A stretch of 64,000 nt of DNA, taken from M3007 sp043764095. GTDB lineage: Bacteria; Bacteroidota; Bacteroidia; Chitinophagales; Saprospiraceae. This document shows, in pieces, positions 25,381-34,157 of this stretch. Within the stretch, counting starts at the first letter, position 1. Every line of letters begins with the position of its first letter. Position numbers and translations under genes: made by a program. The notes under the pieces are model-generated. The model worked only from the letters and a program-made list of their open reading frames with translations. It did no database searches and was not told the origin of the DNA. Location of the stretch: positions 62,001 to 126,000 of the forward strand of contig JAYUKX010000056.1 of the NCBI GenBank assembly GCA_043764095.1, in the 5' to 3' direction.

Positions 25381-26622
25381 ATGGATCGTTTGATTGGATT
25401 GCTGGGTATTGCTATCATTTTAGGTATTGCATTTTTATTGTCGAATAACCGTAAAGCCATCAATTATCGTACTGTTGGTATGGGTTTGGCTATTCAGGCG
25501 GCATTGGCTGTCTTTATTTTAAAAACGCCCCTTGGAAGGGATATTTTTGGGTGGTTGGGTGCCAAGATCACCAAAGTTTTGAGTTTTTCTGATGAAGGTG
25601 CCAAATTCGTTTTTGGCGTTTTGGCCGATGATGCCAAGATGGGGGCTGTATTCCCCAATGCCGGATTTATATTTTTTATGCGGATTATACCGACCATCAT
25701 TTTTGTGGCTTGTTTGGTCAATATTTTTTATTATTTCGGTATCATGCAAAAGATTGTGGAAGTGCTGGCGCGCGGCCTCAATTATATCATGAAAGTAAGC
25801 GGCGCAGAAGCATTGAGCAATATATCCAGCGCATTTGTAGGGCAGGTAGAGGCACAAATTATGATTAAACCGTACCTCAAAGGTATGACAACCTCCGAGT
25901 TAATGTCGTCTATGACGGGTAGTTTTGCCTGTATCGCAGGTGGTGTAATGGCTACTTATATCATGTTTGGCGTTCCTGCTGCATACTTGATAGCAGCTTC
26001 TATTATGGCTGCACCGGGCGCATTAGCCATTGCAAAAATCATGCACCCCGAAACAGGCGAGCCTGAAACACAGGGTAAGGTAAAACTGGAAAGCAAAAAG
26101 GAATTTTCTAATTTAGTAGATGCTATTTCGGCGGGCTGCTCCGATGGTTTGAAAGTGGGCTTAAATGTGGCTGCTATGTTGATCGGTTTTTTGGCTTTAA
26201 TTGCATTGATTAACTATATTTTAGGACATATTGGTGGCTTGGCAGGGTATCCAGCATTGAGTTTAAATACGATTTTAGGCGGCGCATTTGCTGGTTTGGC
26301 TTGGTGTATGGGTGTTCCGGGCAACGAAACCATGACTGCAGGTGCTTTAATGGGGACCAAGTTGGTGGCCAATGAATTTGTGGCTTACCTACAATTGAAA
26401 GATATTATGGCAGCGGGTACATTATCGCCTAAAACAATTGCCATCGTGAGTTTTGCACTCTGTGGTTTTGCCAATTTTGGTTCGGTAGGTATTCAAATAG
26501 GCGGTATTAGCGCATTGGAACCCAGTAGAAGGGCCGATTTGGCCAAACTCGCATTTAGGGCTTTGATCGCTGGTACATTAGCATCGTATTTGTCGGCCAC
26601 GCTGGCCGGGATGCTGGTATAA
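25381..26622 (+). CDS. NupC/CNT-family concentrative nucleoside transporter
   Basis: 413 residues, polytopic. The CNT family pattern is visible: N-terminal Nucleos_tra2_N helices, the gate region (GVLADDAKMG), and the C-terminal core GVPGNETMTAGALMGTKLVANEF and SFALCGFANFGSVGIQIGG, which carry nucleoside- and cation-binding residues. It is divergent from udk, which phosphorylates the imported uridine. Start at ATG 25381 is well placed after the promoter. Confidence 0.93.
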   Translation: MDRLIGLLGIAIILGIAFLLSNNRKAINYRTVGMGLAIQAALAVFILKTPLGRDIFGWLGAKITKVLSFSDEGAKFVFGVLADDAKMGAVFPNAGFIFFMRIIPTIIFVACLVNIFYYFGIMQKIVEVLARGLNYIMKVSGAEALSNISSAFVGQVEAQIMIKPYLKGMTTSELMSSMTGSFACIAGGVMATYIMFGVPAAYLIAASIMAAPGALAIAKIMHPETGEPETQGKVKLESKKEFSNLVDAISAGCSDGLKVGLNVAAMLIGFLALIALINYILGHIGGLAGYPALSLNTILGGAFAGLAWCMGVPGNETMTAGALMGTKLVANEFVAYLQLKDIMAAGTLSPKTIAIVSFALCGFANFGSVGIQIGGISALEPSRRADLAKLAFRALIAGTLASYLSATLAGMLV

Positions 26623-26627
26623 AACCT

Positions 26628-27665
26628 CTAAATCCCTAATATTGCCCAAACGGGATAATGATCCGACCATTTCAAATCATGCACTACCTTGCTATCGTGT
26701 ACGGGAAAACTAGGATCGGATAGGATATAATCAATGCGCAGTAAGGGCAATGTACCGGCAAAGGTTGTTCCAAGGCCAAATCCGCGGGCTTCAAAGGTAT
26801 CGGTTAACCCGTCTGCTATATGGTGATACACGTAAGAATTGGGGGTATCGTTAAAATCGCCGCATATTACGACGGGATATGGGCAATCCAAAATATGTTG
26901 CCTCAAGCGTTGTGCCTGCTCCGATCGGCGCGATGTAGCACCGCCCACTTTGTTCATTACTTTGCTCAAGCCCTCCCATGATTGGTCATCTTGAATCACT
27001 TTTTCGGCATCTTTGGTGACGCGGTTCGATTGTAGATGTACATTGTATATCCGTACAATGCGCTGATCGGGTAATTCAATATCAGCCCACAACGTAGAAT
27101 TATAGGTTTTGCCAAAAGGAATATCTCCACCCGCCTTGATAGGGTATTTACTCATAATCACCGTGCCTTTTTTTAGGTTAAAACGCTGATCGTAACCTAA
27201 ATAATTACCCAACAAAGGATAAAAACTACCACGGGTTTCTTGGGTGCAAAGTATATCAGGCTTGCCATTTTTATTTAGAAAATTGGCATAAGCAGCGGCA
27301 AGGCTGTCTGTTTGTGCGGGTGTGGCTTTGGAATTGTAAAACATCAAACCGAGGTTGTGCGTTACAATAGTGATGCTTTTTTCGGGTAAATAGGGTTTGC
27401 CCAATTGCAAACCCACAAATTTGGTGCAATAAGACCAACCCAAGGCGATGATGATCAAATGATAGATACCAAAACGGTTCATCCGCCCCAGCCAAAATAG
27501 CATTAATACCACATTGAACAGCAGCCACCACGGAAACGCAGTACCAAAAAAAGATAACCACGGAAACGTACCCGGATTGACATAAGGCGATATATAGGAT
27601 AAAGCCGTCATTAAAATGACCAGCGTACTGATGGTTTTAAAAGTGTTTTTAAAAAGAGAGCGCAT
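26628..27665 (-). CDS. Membrane-anchored endonuclease/exonuclease/phosphatase (EEP) protein
   Basis: 345 residues: three N-terminal hydrophobic segments (~12-90), then an EEP (DNase I-like) domain from ~100. Active-site signatures are the Glu of LCTQETRG, VHLQSNRV, CGDFNDTPNSYVY and the final WSDHYPVWA. The catalytic part probably faces the periplasm. The substrate could be nucleic acid or a phosphodiester/phospholipid; sequence alone cannot say. It converges tail-to-tail with the nucleoside transporter (5-bp gap). Confidence 0.88.
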   Translation of the reverse strand: MRSLFKNTFKTISTLVILMTALSYISPYVNPGTFPWLSFFGTAFPWWLLFNVVLMLFWLGRMNRFGIYHLIIIALGWSYCTKFVGLQLGKPYLPEKSITIVTHNLGLMFYNSKATPAQTDSLAAAYANFLNKNGKPDILCTQETRGSFYPLLGNYLGYDQRFNLKKGTVIMSKYPIKAGGDIPFGKTYNSTLWADIELPDQRIVRIYNVHLQSNRVTKDAEKVIQDDQSWEGLSKVMNKVGGATSRRSEQAQRLRQHILDCPYPVVICGDFNDTPNSYVYHHIADGLTDTFEARGFGLGTTFAGTLPLLRIDYILSDPSFPVHDSKVVHDLKWSDHYPVWAILGI

Positions 27666-27837
27666 AGGGATTAAGTGGATTATTGTGGTTTATTCGTGCC
27701 GTTTGTTGACTCCGATATTTCCGAAATGAAACGCATTCATTGTGATTTTTCCCCAAAATTACGTCAAATACTTTGGCCACCAATACAACTCAATGGAATA
27801 AATTTTCACCTTTGTTAATAATTACTTACGAACAACT

Positions 27838-29106
27838 ATGAGATATATACTTTCTTTGCTAATTTTTGCTTGCTTCGCTCACCCTATTTGGGCTCAAGAA
27901 GATACAAGTGAGCGTATTTTGGACGATAATATTAGATCTGTACAGCTCAATGCTGGCTCGGTTACTCCCGTCGTTGATTTAAAAAACGGACGAATTAATC
28001 TTACATTCGATTATGTTTCTGACGAAATAATGGACTTTGTTTATACCATTGTACATTGCAATAGCGATTGGTCGCCTTCAGAATTGGGAGACAATGAGTA
28101 CATCAATGGGTTTACGGAGGATCGAATTACCAATATTACCAATTCGATTAATACCTTAGTGGCTTACAATTATTACCAAATGACGCTGCCCAATTCAAAT
28201 ATGAAATGGGCACGCTCAGGCAACTATATCTTAAAAATATTTGACGACAACGACGACCACCGTTTGGTATTGGTACGTCGTTTTATGGTTTCGGAGAATA
28301 GATGGAAAGTAGCCGCCAAATTATCGCCGGTCATTAATTCCTCCAAGATTTTTACGCACCAAGAAATAGATTTTCAGGTGGTGCACGAGGGAACAATCAT
28401 TAGTAATCCTGAAAGAGAAGTAAAGGCATTTGTTATTCAAAATATGCGTTGGGATCGTATGATGGGGCCTATTGCGCCACGCCCTTTTATTGCAAATAGA
28501 AGTAGTTTGAATTTCGATTTTCAAGATTCGATTGTATTTCCATCAGGTAAAGAGTTTCGCTATTTTGACATACGAACTTTTGATTTCAAGGGGAATAACA
28601 TCCTTAAAATTCAACGAAACCCCGATACTTACCAAGTTTTTCTACAACCCGAACACGACCGTTCGGAGAGTCATAGTTATGGTTTAACAGGCGATATGAA
28701 TGGCCGATTCTCCATCGAAAACCGCAGTCAAGGGCAATCATTCATGCAATGCGAATACGCCAATATCATGTTTATCCTCAGCCGTAACGCTGCATTTGAA
28801 GACAAGGAAGTTTATGTGGTGGGAGGTATGACGGATTGGCAATTGAAACCCGAATTCAAGATGCAATACGATGCGCCATCTAAGTCGTATTTTTGTAATC
28901 CACTCTTGAAACAAGGTTTTTATAACTACGAATTTCAGGTGGTAGATGATAATAATTTCCGTATTTCCAAGGAAGATGACATAGAGGGTAATTGGCACGA
29001 AACAGAGAATCTTTATAATATTTTAGTCTATTATCGGCCATTTGGAGAGCGTTATGATCGTTTGATGAGTAGCGGCGGCACCACCTCTGGGCCCAATAAC
29101 AAGTAA
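27838..29106 (+). CDS. DUF5103 protein (type IX secretion plug protein)
   Basis: 422 residues with signal peptide MRYILSLLIFACFAHPIWA. DUF5103 proteins start with an Ig-like N domain (SVQLNAGSVTPVVDL, FDYVSDEIMDFVYTIVHCNS) and are described as the T9SS Plug component that closes the SprA translocon. The C-terminal region (YNYEFQVVDDNNFRISKEDD) is also family-like. Presence of T9SS cargo elsewhere in the window agrees with this. It is monocistronic. Confidence 0.85.
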   Translation: MRYILSLLIFACFAHPIWAQEDTSERILDDNIRSVQLNAGSVTPVVDLKNGRINLTFDYVSDEIMDFVYTIVHCNSDWSPSELGDNEYINGFTEDRITNITNSINTLVAYNYYQMTLPNSNMKWARSGNYILKIFDDNDDHRLVLVRRFMVSENRWKVAAKLSPVINSSKIFTHQEIDFQVVHEGTIISNPEREVKAFVIQNMRWDRMMGPIAPRPFIANRSSLNFDFQDSIVFPSGKEFRYFDIRTFDFKGNNILKIQRNPDTYQVFLQPEHDRSESHSYGLTGDMNGRFSIENRSQGQSFMQCEYANIMFILSRNAAFEDKEVYVVGGMTDWQLKPEFKMQYDAPSKSYFCNPLLKQGFYNYEFQVVDDNNFRISKEDDIEGNWHETENLYNILVYYRPFGERYDRLMSSGGTTSGPNNK

Positions 29107-29127
29107 TAGACATTTGAGATAAAGTAT

Positions 29128-29135
29128 TACCTTTG
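29128..29135 (+). promoter_or_regulatory. TAnnTTTG element 4 nt before the VIT1-like gene
   Basis: TACCTTTG is followed by CCTT and then ATG at 29140. With transcription starting about 7 nt after the element's centre, the mRNA would be leaderless or nearly so. A TTTG lies at 29113-29116, closer than the usual -33 spacing. Confidence 0.5.
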
Positions 29136-29139
29136 CCTT

Positions 29140-29868
29140 ATGGATATTCATTTACACCACGATCACAACAACAACGACCACCACAACGAAGAGCACTTAG
29201 AGAACTCGGACTTTATTACGGATATTGTAATAGGTATGTCTGATGGGCTTACGGTGCCTTTTGCCTTGGCTGCGGGTTTGTCGGGCGCAGTAGCCAGCAA
29301 TGCTATTGTAACCACAGCCGGATTGGCCGAAATTATTGCAGGTAGCATTGCGATGGGCTTGGGTGGATATTTGGCTGGCCGTACCGAACTGGATCATTAC
29401 CAGGCGGAGTTGCGGCGCGAGGAGGAAGAAGTGGAACGCGTTCCAGAGCGCGAAAAACAAGAAGTCCGCGATGTATTTGCGGCTTATGGCCTAAGCAAGC
29501 ACTTACAAGATGAAATTGCGAATGAACTAGCGAAGGACAAAAAGCAATGGGTCTCCTTTATGATGCGTTACGAGTTGGGTCTTAGCGAACCTAATCCGCG
29601 CCGCGCCACACAGAGTGCTTTAACGATCGGTATTTCTTATATAATTGGTGGTATTATCCCATTATTACCCTATTTTTTCACCAATACACCAACAGAAGGG
29701 CTTTACTACTCCGCTATTATTACCCTGGTCTGTCTCTTTGTTTTTGGCTGGTTCAAAAGCAAGATGACTGGTCAACCACCGTTCTCAGGAGCACTCAAGG
29801 TAATGGTTATCGGTGCTTTGGCAGCAGGCGCAGCGTTTGCTATTGCACAAGCCATTGGTCATGGCTAA
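29140..29868 (+). CDS. VIT1/CCC1-family metal transporter
   Basis: 242 residues. A His/Asp-rich N-terminus (HLHHDHNNNDHHNEEH) precedes a first membrane segment with DIVIGMSDGLTVPFALAAGL, the VIT hallmark. A cytosolic acidic helical stretch (RREEEEVERVPEREKQEVRD) matches the metal-binding domain of VIT1, and two or three more helices follow. It is expected to export or sequester Fe(II)/Mn(II). The gene has an adjacent promoter and no co-transcribed partner; a MITE-like element follows its stop. Confidence 0.9.
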   Translation: MDIHLHHDHNNNDHHNEEHLENSDFITDIVIGMSDGLTVPFALAAGLSGAVASNAIVTTAGLAEIIAGSIAMGLGGYLAGRTELDHYQAELRREEEEVERVPEREKQEVRDVFAAYGLSKHLQDEIANELAKDKKQWVSFMMRYELGLSEPNPRRATQSALTIGISYIIGGIIPLLPYFFTNTPTEGLYYSAIITLVCLFVFGWFKSKMTGQPPFSGALKVMVIGALAAGAAFAIAQAIGHG

Positions 29869-29870
29869 AT

Positions 29871-30060
29871 TTTCGTAAAAACTTAGCCGCTCGCATTTCG
29901 GCCAAAAAAGGTCAAATTTTGCCCAGCCTACTTCGGCAGGCTCAGCATAAAATCGCCGTTTTTTTCGTCCGATGCGCTGCATCGAACTCAAAAAAGCGGC
30001 TTGTCTGACCAAAATTTGCCTGCTTTTTTGATCCGAAACCGCTGGCTAAGTATTTACAAA
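29871..30060. repeat. MITE-like element, copy A (longest)
   Basis: About 190 bp starting right after the VIT1-like stop. The arms cgtaaaaacttagccgct... and ...ggctaagtatttac form an imperfect terminal inverted repeat. Internal hairpins are AGCCT/AGGCT (~29924-29942) and CGATGC-GCT-GCATCG (~29970-29984). The core TTTTTTCGTCCG...CGAACTCAAAAA is shared with copy B (6549-6708) and, more distantly, copy C (34005-34157). Outer arms are shared with the short copy D (31441-31497). Confidence 0.75.
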
Positions 30061-30075
30061 TTTTCAATATAAAAA

Positions 30076-30873
30076 ATGGATTTTAAACATAAAAGAGTTT
30101 GGATTACAGGTGCATCTTCAGGAATTGGGGAAGCATTGAGCAAAGCATTTGCTGAGCAGGGCGCGCATTTGATTATTTCTGCTCGAAATGAACGCGAATT
30201 ACAACGCGTGGCTGCCGATTGTGCTGCCGCAGGAGCCGCTTCTGTATTGGTGCAACCGCTGGATTTGGGCGATCACGCAAGTATTCCCGCCATTGCCCAA
30301 AGTGTATTACAACAAGTAGGCAAATTGGATATCTTGATCAATAACGGCGGTGTATCACAGCGTTCGCTCGCCAAAGATACGGGTATTGAGGTGGATTTGC
30401 GGATTATGAACATCAATTATATCGGCACAGTAGCACTTACTAAGGCTGTATTGCCGTCTATGTTACTGCACCAATTGGGGCATTTTGTGACTATTACAAG
30501 CCTTACGGGCAAGTTTGGTTCGCCGCTGCGCAGTACTTATGCCGCATCAAAGCACGCATTACACGGTTTTTTTGATAGCCTACGTGCTGAATTGGTGGAT
30601 ACACCTATTAAAGTTACCTTGGTTTGTCCTGGATATGTGCGGACTAATATCAGCGTAAATGCCCTCACCGGTAGCGGCCAACAACAGGGCTCAATGGATG
30701 AGGCAACCAACAATGGACTTTTGCCCGAAGTAGTGGCGCAGCGTATCCTTACCGCCATCGAACGCGGGAAAGAAGAAGTGTATTTTGGTGGCAAGGAAAT
30801 ACTAGGCGTGTATTTAAAGCGTTTTTTCCCAAGGTATTTCTCGCGACTCATTGCGCGTACCAAAGTTGTTTAG
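30076..30873 (+). CDS. SDR-family NAD(P)-dependent oxidoreductase
   Basis: 265 residues, classical short-chain dehydrogenase. Rossmann TGASSGIG at 11-18, NNGG at 89-92, catalytic Ser142, Tyr155 and Lys159 (YAASK). The C-terminus is extended by a hydrophobic segment like those of DHRS7-type membrane-associated SDRs (VYLKRFFPRYFSRLIA). The substrate is unknown. A DUF2141 gene follows 32 bp later on the same strand and may be co-transcribed. Confidence 0.92.
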   Translation: MDFKHKRVWITGASSGIGEALSKAFAEQGAHLIISARNERELQRVAADCAAAGAASVLVQPLDLGDHASIPAIAQSVLQQVGKLDILINNGGVSQRSLAKDTGIEVDLRIMNINYIGTVALTKAVLPSMLLHQLGHFVTITSLTGKFGSPLRSTYAASKHALHGFFDSLRAELVDTPIKVTLVCPGYVRTNISVNALTGSGQQQGSMDEATNNGLLPEVVAQRILTAIERGKEEVYFGGKEILGVYLKRFFPRYFSRLIARTKVV

Positions 30874-30905
30874 GTTTTCAATTATAAATTAACCATTTAA
30901 CCACC

Positions 30906-31304
30906 ATGTTGTTATTCTTTTATTTTTGGTTAAGCACCCAATCAATGAACATACAAATAAACAATATCCAAACAGGACATGGGCAGGTATTAGTGGCTGT
31001 TTATCAACAAGCAGAAGGCTTTATGTCGGTAGATAAGGCTATTTTCAAACAAGCCTATCCGATCACTAAAAAAGGTGCAATTAGCATTGATCTGCCTGAA
31101 TTAGCAGAAGGTAATTATGCTATTTCTTGTTTCCACGATTTGAATAATAATGGTGTTTTGGACAAAAATATGCTGGGCATCCCGACCGAGCCTTATGGTT
31201 TTTCACAAGGGATAAGACCAAAATTCAGGGCACCTACTTGGGACGAAGCAAAATTCAAATACAAAAAAGGAGGGCAAGTCGGGATCTGGCTGGAGAAATG
31301 GTAG
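30906..31304 (+). CDS. DUF2141 secreted protein
   Basis: 132 residues: a short hydrophobic leader (MLLFFYFWLSTQS) and one DUF2141 beta-sandwich (GQVLVAVYQQAEGF, ISIDLPELAEGNYAISCFHD, LNNNGVLDKNMLGIPTEPYG). The family is periplasmic or secreted, of unknown function. The Asp/Asn-rich DLNNNGVLD loop looks able to bind calcium. It is probably the second gene of an operon with the SDR. Confidence 0.88.
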   Translation: MLLFFYFWLSTQSMNIQINNIQTGHGQVLVAVYQQAEGFMSVDKAIFKQAYPITKKGAISIDLPELAEGNYAISCFHDLNNNGVLDKNMLGIPTEPYGFSQGIRPKFRAPTWDEAKFKYKKGGQVGIWLEKW

Positions 31305-31397
31305 TTGCAAAATTTTAAAGAAAACGGTTGAATCTCGACGTATGAGCGGGACAGCCGTCGTTCCACCCATGCACAGCATTGGGTGTCCATTATAAAG

Positions 31398-31433
31398 GGG
31401 TAGTGCGCTATGGCGTGCTACCCTATTTTTTTT
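31398..31433 (+). terminator. Terminator of the SDR-DUF2141 unit
   Basis: GGGTAG (31398-31403) pairs with CTACCC (31418-31423), followed by TATTTTTTTTG on the plus strand. It lies ~95 bp after the DUF2141 stop. Confidence 0.65.
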
Positions 31434-31440
31434 GAAAAAA

Positions 31441-31497
31441 CTTAGCCGTTCCCATTTCGGCCCAAAAACGATCTGTTTTTGATCCGAAACCACTGGC
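31441..31497. repeat. MITE-like element, copy D (internally deleted)
   Basis: 57 bp. CTTAGCCGTTCCCATTTCGG at the left and GATCCGAAACCACTGGCAA at the right reproduce the outer arms of copy A (29871-30060) with the core missing. CGATCTG TTTTTGATC leaves a small central hairpin. Confidence 0.65.
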
Positions 31498-31869
31498 AAA
31501 ATTTTTTTTCAAAAAAAATAATGAAATTAGAAGTTTGGCACGGAAGTTGTATTTATATAAACATCACTGACAGCGTGATTTTTTTAATCCTTATTATTTA
31601 ATCCAACAACCGATCAAGAAATAGGGCCTCTAGTGGTCTTAAATCCGTGGAGAGGGGCCAGTTCCACTGGGGGGTAGGGCTGGCCTCCTCGCCACAAATT
31701 CTTTCAACTTTTTTCTGGATAGATCCGTACTTTAACCGTATAAATAAATGTCTATCAAAATATAAATAACATTTTTTCAGTATAATCCCATGACGCAAAC
31801 GGGTAGGTGGACTTCGGTTAACCTACCGTTTTTTTTTGTGTAAACGGCTCACTAAAGGTCAATAATTGC

Positions 31870-32538
31870 CTACTTTTCAGGTGCTTTATTAATAAATCTA
31901 CCATAATAATCATAGCCATTCATCACCCAGGTTACTTCATATCTATCTTTGCCCTCCCCATTAAGCATATAAAGATACTTTCTTCGGTTATCATTAGAAA
32001 GATACGCCTTAAAATAGTGTTGCGGCTTTTTTCTATCTTTTTTTGTTTTGCAATAGTATATTGGAACTTCGTAAATGCCATCAAATGCATTTTCAGGAAT
32101 TCTAACCCTATATTTTTCATGAAAGAAATCAATTCTACTGACTTGTCTTTTAGGAAGTCGGTTAGAAATTCCATAACATGAATGATCATCTATTGCTAAA
32201 ATGATAGAATCTTTACCGTAAGTAATGCTATGATTTAATATGTCAAATGGCTTAAAACTAATATAGAATGCCCAATGTGTGCTATACCAATCTGCTTTTT
32301 CTAATCCTACGACTGAATCACCAGAATAAGTTAGTGGAATCTCTTTAAGTATTATACCCATATCACTATAGTCTTTATTTCCCGAAGCACCTGCAATGGT
32401 AAAATAATCCATTTCTCGATGTACAATAGAGTCGTTGATTATTGATTTGGCATGATGCTCATTTTGCCCAAAACAAATGGATTGGGACGATAAGAAAAAT
32501 GAAAAAATACCTAAAAAGATAAAGATGAATACACGCAT
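31870..32538 (-). CDS. Hypothetical secreted protein
   Basis: 222 residues. A signal peptide (MRVFIFIFLGIFSFFLSSQSICFG/Q) is followed by a mixed alpha/beta domain rich in Tyr, Lys and Asp (KSIINDSIVHREMDYFTIAG; YEVPIYYCKTKKDRKKPQHY; GEGKDRYEVTWVMNGYDYYG). No family was recognised. AT content is higher than in its neighbours, which hints at a lineage-specific gene. It is isolated, flanked by noncoding repeats. Confidence 0.7.
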   Translation of the reverse strand: MRVFIFIFLGIFSFFLSSQSICFGQNEHHAKSIINDSIVHREMDYFTIAGASGNKDYSDMGIILKEIPLTYSGDSVVGLEKADWYSTHWAFYISFKPFDILNHSITYGKDSIILAIDDHSCYGISNRLPKRQVSRIDFFHEKYRVRIPENAFDGIYEVPIYYCKTKKDRKKPQHYFKAYLSNDNRRKYLYMLNGEGKDRYEVTWVMNGYDYYGRFINKAPEK

Positions 32539-32799
32539 AAGGAATGAAATTTAAATAAAGGTACAAATTTGGGGAGATGATTTTGGCTCTATCAAGGCAT
32601 GAAGAGGGCGTTTAGTGGTGCTAAACAACCGATAAATAACGAAGAGAGGGGCAAAATGAAGCCGCCAAATCTGTACGTTTATTTAAATTTCATTCCTAAT
32701 AGTAAAAAGCAGTTTTAAGAGATATTATACGAAACCAAGTATCTCTTATTGTTTAAGGTCTAAATGATAAAAGGAAATATTGTCAATGCCTCTTCCACC

Positions 32800-33885
32800 T
32801 TAAACACTCCCATCTATACCCGGCTCACCAGCCAATACCCGCACCTGCTTATCCGGCATGACATGCAACATGATATAATTCAACAACACCGTAGATAACA
32901 CCAATACCAAAAGTAGTCGATTGATACCAATATCTTGCAGCCCAACAGTAAGTCCAATCAGTAATACATTTACAGCACAAAGAATACCTGTCGATTCCAT
33001 GTGCGAGTATCCTTTAGCCAAAATCAGGTGGTGAATATGGGTCTTATCGGCATGAAACGGCGAATGCCCGTGCATCATTCGGCGTAAAAAGACCCGCATG
33101 GTATCATAAATCGGCAATATCATAACACTGAGCGCTACTACCGGTGCACCATCAAAGAAATAAATACTATCAGAAGGGAGTGTTTTACTCAAAGCGATAA
33201 ACTCAAACGACATCACCGAGCAAGTAAGACCAATCAGCAGCGAGCCCGTGTCGCCCATAAAAATCCGAGCCGGTGTGAAATTAAATTTAAGAAAAGCCGT
33301 CAGGGCACCTACCATAGAAATAGCCACAGTAGCCCATTCAACGTGACCCGTTAAGAAAAACCAACTACCAAAAAACATGGAAGCAATCAGTCCAATACTC
33401 CCTGCAAGGCCATTGATCCCATCAATCAAATTATACGCATTAACAATACCTACAATAGCAATCAGGGAAAATATAAAACAAAACAACTCATTGAGTTCGT
33501 TGACCCCTAGAATACCCCACAAGTCGGTAATACAAACCTTTGCTTTATAGATCAAAATAACCGCTGCTAATACCTGAATTACTAATTTTTTAAACGGCGG
33601 AATTGGCACAAGATCATCGCGGGTGCCTACGAGGAACAACAGAATAATAGCGGCTAAGGTATATTGTAATTGGCCAAAATACACGGTGGGTGTCCATAAA
33701 ATTACACCACAAATAACACCACCAAAAATACCAATACCACCCAATGAAGGCGTTGGAGTAGAGTGGGAACTCCGGCCATTCGGCTGGTCAAAAAGTTTGC
33801 GCGCCTTTGCTACAGTGATGATGGCGGGAATGGCCATATAGGTGATTACAAAGGACGTAATAAACCCAAGTATAAGTACACTCAT
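32800..33885 (-). CDS. WecA/TagO-like undecaprenyl-phosphate sugar-1-phosphate transferase
   Basis: 361 residues, 10-11 membrane helices, MraY/WecA (GT4) family. Family motifs are VAKARKLFDQPNGRSSHSTP near the N-terminus, the Mg-binding GTRDDLVPI, NAYNLIDGINGLA, and FMGDTGSLLIG. A cytosolic HADKTHIHH is the WecA/TagO His motif that distinguishes it from MraY. It starts polyprenyl-linked glycan synthesis (O-antigen, capsule or exopolysaccharide) with a HexNAc-1-P. No glycan cluster is adjacent, which is common for this gene. Confidence 0.92.
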   Translation of the reverse strand: MSVLILGFITSFVITYMAIPAIITVAKARKLFDQPNGRSSHSTPTPSLGGIGIFGGVICGVILWTPTVYFGQLQYTLAAIILLFLVGTRDDLVPIPPFKKLVIQVLAAVILIYKAKVCITDLWGILGVNELNELFCFIFSLIAIVGIVNAYNLIDGINGLAGSIGLIASMFFGSWFFLTGHVEWATVAISMVGALTAFLKFNFTPARIFMGDTGSLLIGLTCSVMSFEFIALSKTLPSDSIYFFDGAPVVALSVMILPIYDTMRVFLRRMMHGHSPFHADKTHIHHLILAKGYSHMESTGILCAVNVLLIGLTVGLQDIGINRLLLVLVLSTVLLNYIMLHVMPDKQVRVLAGEPGIDGSV

Positions 33886-34004
33886 AAGACGATTAGTTGG
33901 TATGAAACTGGGAATAAAATAATGTAAAAGATTAAAACGAAAGAACGAGGACTAAGTCACAAAAATATAAAAAAACAAGGCAATTAAGGTTACTTACTGT
34001 GATT

Positions 34005-34157
34005 AGAGATTATGTAACTTTATTTTTGAGGCCGGCCCCTCCCCATCTTCTTTCCTTTTTTCGCCGTAATTACCCCATTATGGCTACAAAAAGCGCATTG
34101 CTAGGAACAAAAATCTCTAATTCCGGCCTATACAAAAATAAAATCACATAATCTCTA
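34005..34157. repeat. MITE-like element, copy C
   Basis: 153 bp with ~34-bp imperfect arms: AGAGATTATGTAAC... TTTTGAGGCCGG (left) against CCGGCCTATACAAAAA... ATAATCTCT (right). The right arm ends exactly at the stop codon of the alkaline phosphatase gene. On the minus strand its interior (GAATTAGAGATTTTTG, CTTTTTGTAGCC, TACGGCGAAAAAAGG) aligns with copy B. Confidence 0.65.

Larger units (their letters stand above)
31305..31869. other. Noncoding region with several hairpins
   Basis: 565 bp without a supported gene. From the left: a CACCCA/TGGGTG hairpin (31364-31385), the terminator at 31398-31433, MITE copy D (31441-31497), a segment ~31600-31700 rich in G/C runs, and a short inverted stretch near 31800. 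A 66-codon minus frame across it has no recognisable features. Confidence 0.6.

Noticed and set aside
31598..31798. 66-codon minus-strand frame
   Set aside because: Lies in a noncoding region with no start context or recognisable motif.
34021..34140. Possible terminator of the alkaline phosphatase gene
   Set aside because: The inverted arms are better explained as MITE copy C; no T-tract follows the stem.
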